Source of the DNA: JBEKZQ01 sp049509675
Lineage (GTDB): Bacteria > Planctomycetota > Planctomycetia > Pirellulales > Thermoguttaceae
NCBI GenBank assembly: GCA_049509675.1
Contig: JBEKZQ010000157.1
Location: forward strand, 1 to 15,450
DNA: 15,450 bases
Direction of reading: 5' to 3'
In this document: positions 14,825 through 15,450 of the stretch, in pieces
Layout of the letters: each line of letters opens with the position of its first letter
Position numbering within the stretch: position 1 is the stretch's first letter
Program-made: the position numbers and the translations under genes
Notes under the pieces: model-generated
Database searches by the model: none
Seen by the model: only the letters and a program-made list of their open reading frames with translations
Told to the model about the DNA's origin: nothing

Positions 14825-15118
14825 GGTTGCCACTCCAAGAAGGTTGAAAAGTGATGTTTGGCACATCAATACTTCTGCCATGTGTGGCGAAGAAGTCACG
14901 CGCTTTTGCCCGGAAAACCGCGGGATTCTCAACGAAGCGCGCCGACAAACAACCCTCCTTTGCGAAGCGCGAACCGAGGCGGAGAGAGCCGCGTGAGGCC
15001 GCGCTAAACCGCGGACTGAAGTGGCTACAGAAAATCAGTTTTCAGTTTCGCGGGTTGCCGGAAATCGCCGGTGCGCCGAAATCGCCTGACGTTCCGCAAC
15101 GCGAACGGACTGCGACGC
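14825..15118. other. Spacer upstream of the 80-residue gene
   Basis: No gene supported. It contains the inverted repeat TGATGT/ACATCA at 14852-14868 and many CGAA/GCGAA-rich words. I see no convincing -35/-10 pair for the minus-strand gene. Confidence 0.5.
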
Positions 15119-15376
15119 TCAATCCGCGACCATCTTGCGATCGTCCGCCGATCCGAAGGTCAATTGCTCGCCACAGTCGCGCCGCCAGTCACCATCTGAC
15201 TGACTCTTGATCGCAGTCTTCTTGGTCGGGTCGGCTGGCGGCGCAACGGCCTTTGTCAACGCACGGCCGCGCCCGCTCGACCCGCAGGCGACTTTGACGC
15301 CATTGGCGTCGAAGCTGGCGTCATCGAGCACGTCCACGGTCATGCTCGCCGAGCGCCAACGATCAACACGTCTCAC
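15119..15376 (-). CDS. Possible small hypothetical protein at the right end
   Basis: An 85-residue frame from GTG 15376, or 74 residues from ATG 15343 (MTVDVLDDASFDANG...). By eye, G+C is clearly highest at third codon positions, as expected for a real high-GC gene, and residue make-up is reasonable (DPTKKTAIKSQSDGDWRRD near the C-terminus). Against it: no good SD site, no family I recognise, and a neighbourhood full of spurious open frames. The GTG start would overlap the stop of the upstream partial frame by 4 bp (GTGA), an arrangement typical of coupled genes, but also possible by chance. Confidence 0.35.
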   Translation of the reverse strand: MRRVDRWRSASMTVDVLDDASFDANGVKVACGSSGRGRALTKAVAPPADPTKKTAIKSQSDGDWRRDCGEQLTFGSADDRKMVAD

Positions 15377-15450
15377 ATAAAGGCGACGACACCGGCCTGG
15401 CAGATGAGCGGCGCGGCGGCAAGCACGGCACCGACGATGATGGATGCGAA
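15373..15450 (-). CDS. C-terminal end of a possible membrane protein running off the window
   Basis: Reading leftward from the window edge, 25 residues (FASIIVGAVLAAAPLICQAG then VVAFM) precede a TGA at 15375-15373. The stretch is almost entirely hydrophobic, like a membrane helix, and has no charged residue. The gene's start lies outside the window, so this is a partial call that rests on composition only. Confidence 0.3.
   Translation of the reverse strand, partial: FASIIVGAVLAAAPLICQAGVVAFM

Overview
The window looks like a chromosomal stretch of a high-GC bacterium, most likely a planctomycete (Pirellulales/Gemmatales type). This rests on the very large Ser/Thr kinase with an N-terminal zinc ribbon and an SHD1-like domain, the paired FHA gene, the many small lineage-specific genes, and the long GC-rich gene-poor spacers. 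No rRNA or marker gene is present, so the assignment is an inference.

Layout. (1) 228-5686: a two-gene kinase/FHA unit on the plus strand. The kinase (1507 aa) carries a zinc ribbon, short repeated Gly-x-Thr motifs, a Hanks-type kinase domain, a 3+3 array of DnaJ-like CxxCxGxG motifs, about five membrane segments and an SHD1-like domain. The partner has one canonical and one degenerate FHA domain. (2) 5979-7458: a separate plus-strand unit of three small genes of unknown function, each with a strong Shine-Dalgarno (SD) site, behind a good sigma70-type promoter. The last encodes a zinc ribbon. (3) 7459-8176: a non-coding spacer with a cluster of perfect palindromes. (4) 8177-11378: plus-strand genes for an AlbA_2/Schlafen-type protein with an HATPase_c_4-like region and a winged-helix tail, a YkgJ-type cysteine-cluster protein, a pRiA4b ORF-3-like protein and a small cupin. 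(5) 13152-11332 on the minus strand: a tightly packed three-gene operon (KOW/SH3-like plus CcbP-like protein, an unknown 290-aa protein, an unknown 121-aa protein) behind a clear promoter, converging on the cupin with a short overlap. (6) 13215-15450: gene-poor DNA holding a GGCAA-rich low-complexity tract with several hairpins, one 80-aa minus-strand gene and two weakly supported minus-strand reading frames at the right end.

How the genes may work together. The best-supported partnership is the kinase with the FHA protein: adjacent, co-directional, 65 bp apart, with repeated candidate phospho-Thr sites in the kinase linker. The genes in block 4 look like an accessory mix and not one pathway. 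I see no CRISPR array, tRNA, rRNA, complete insertion sequence or recombinase.
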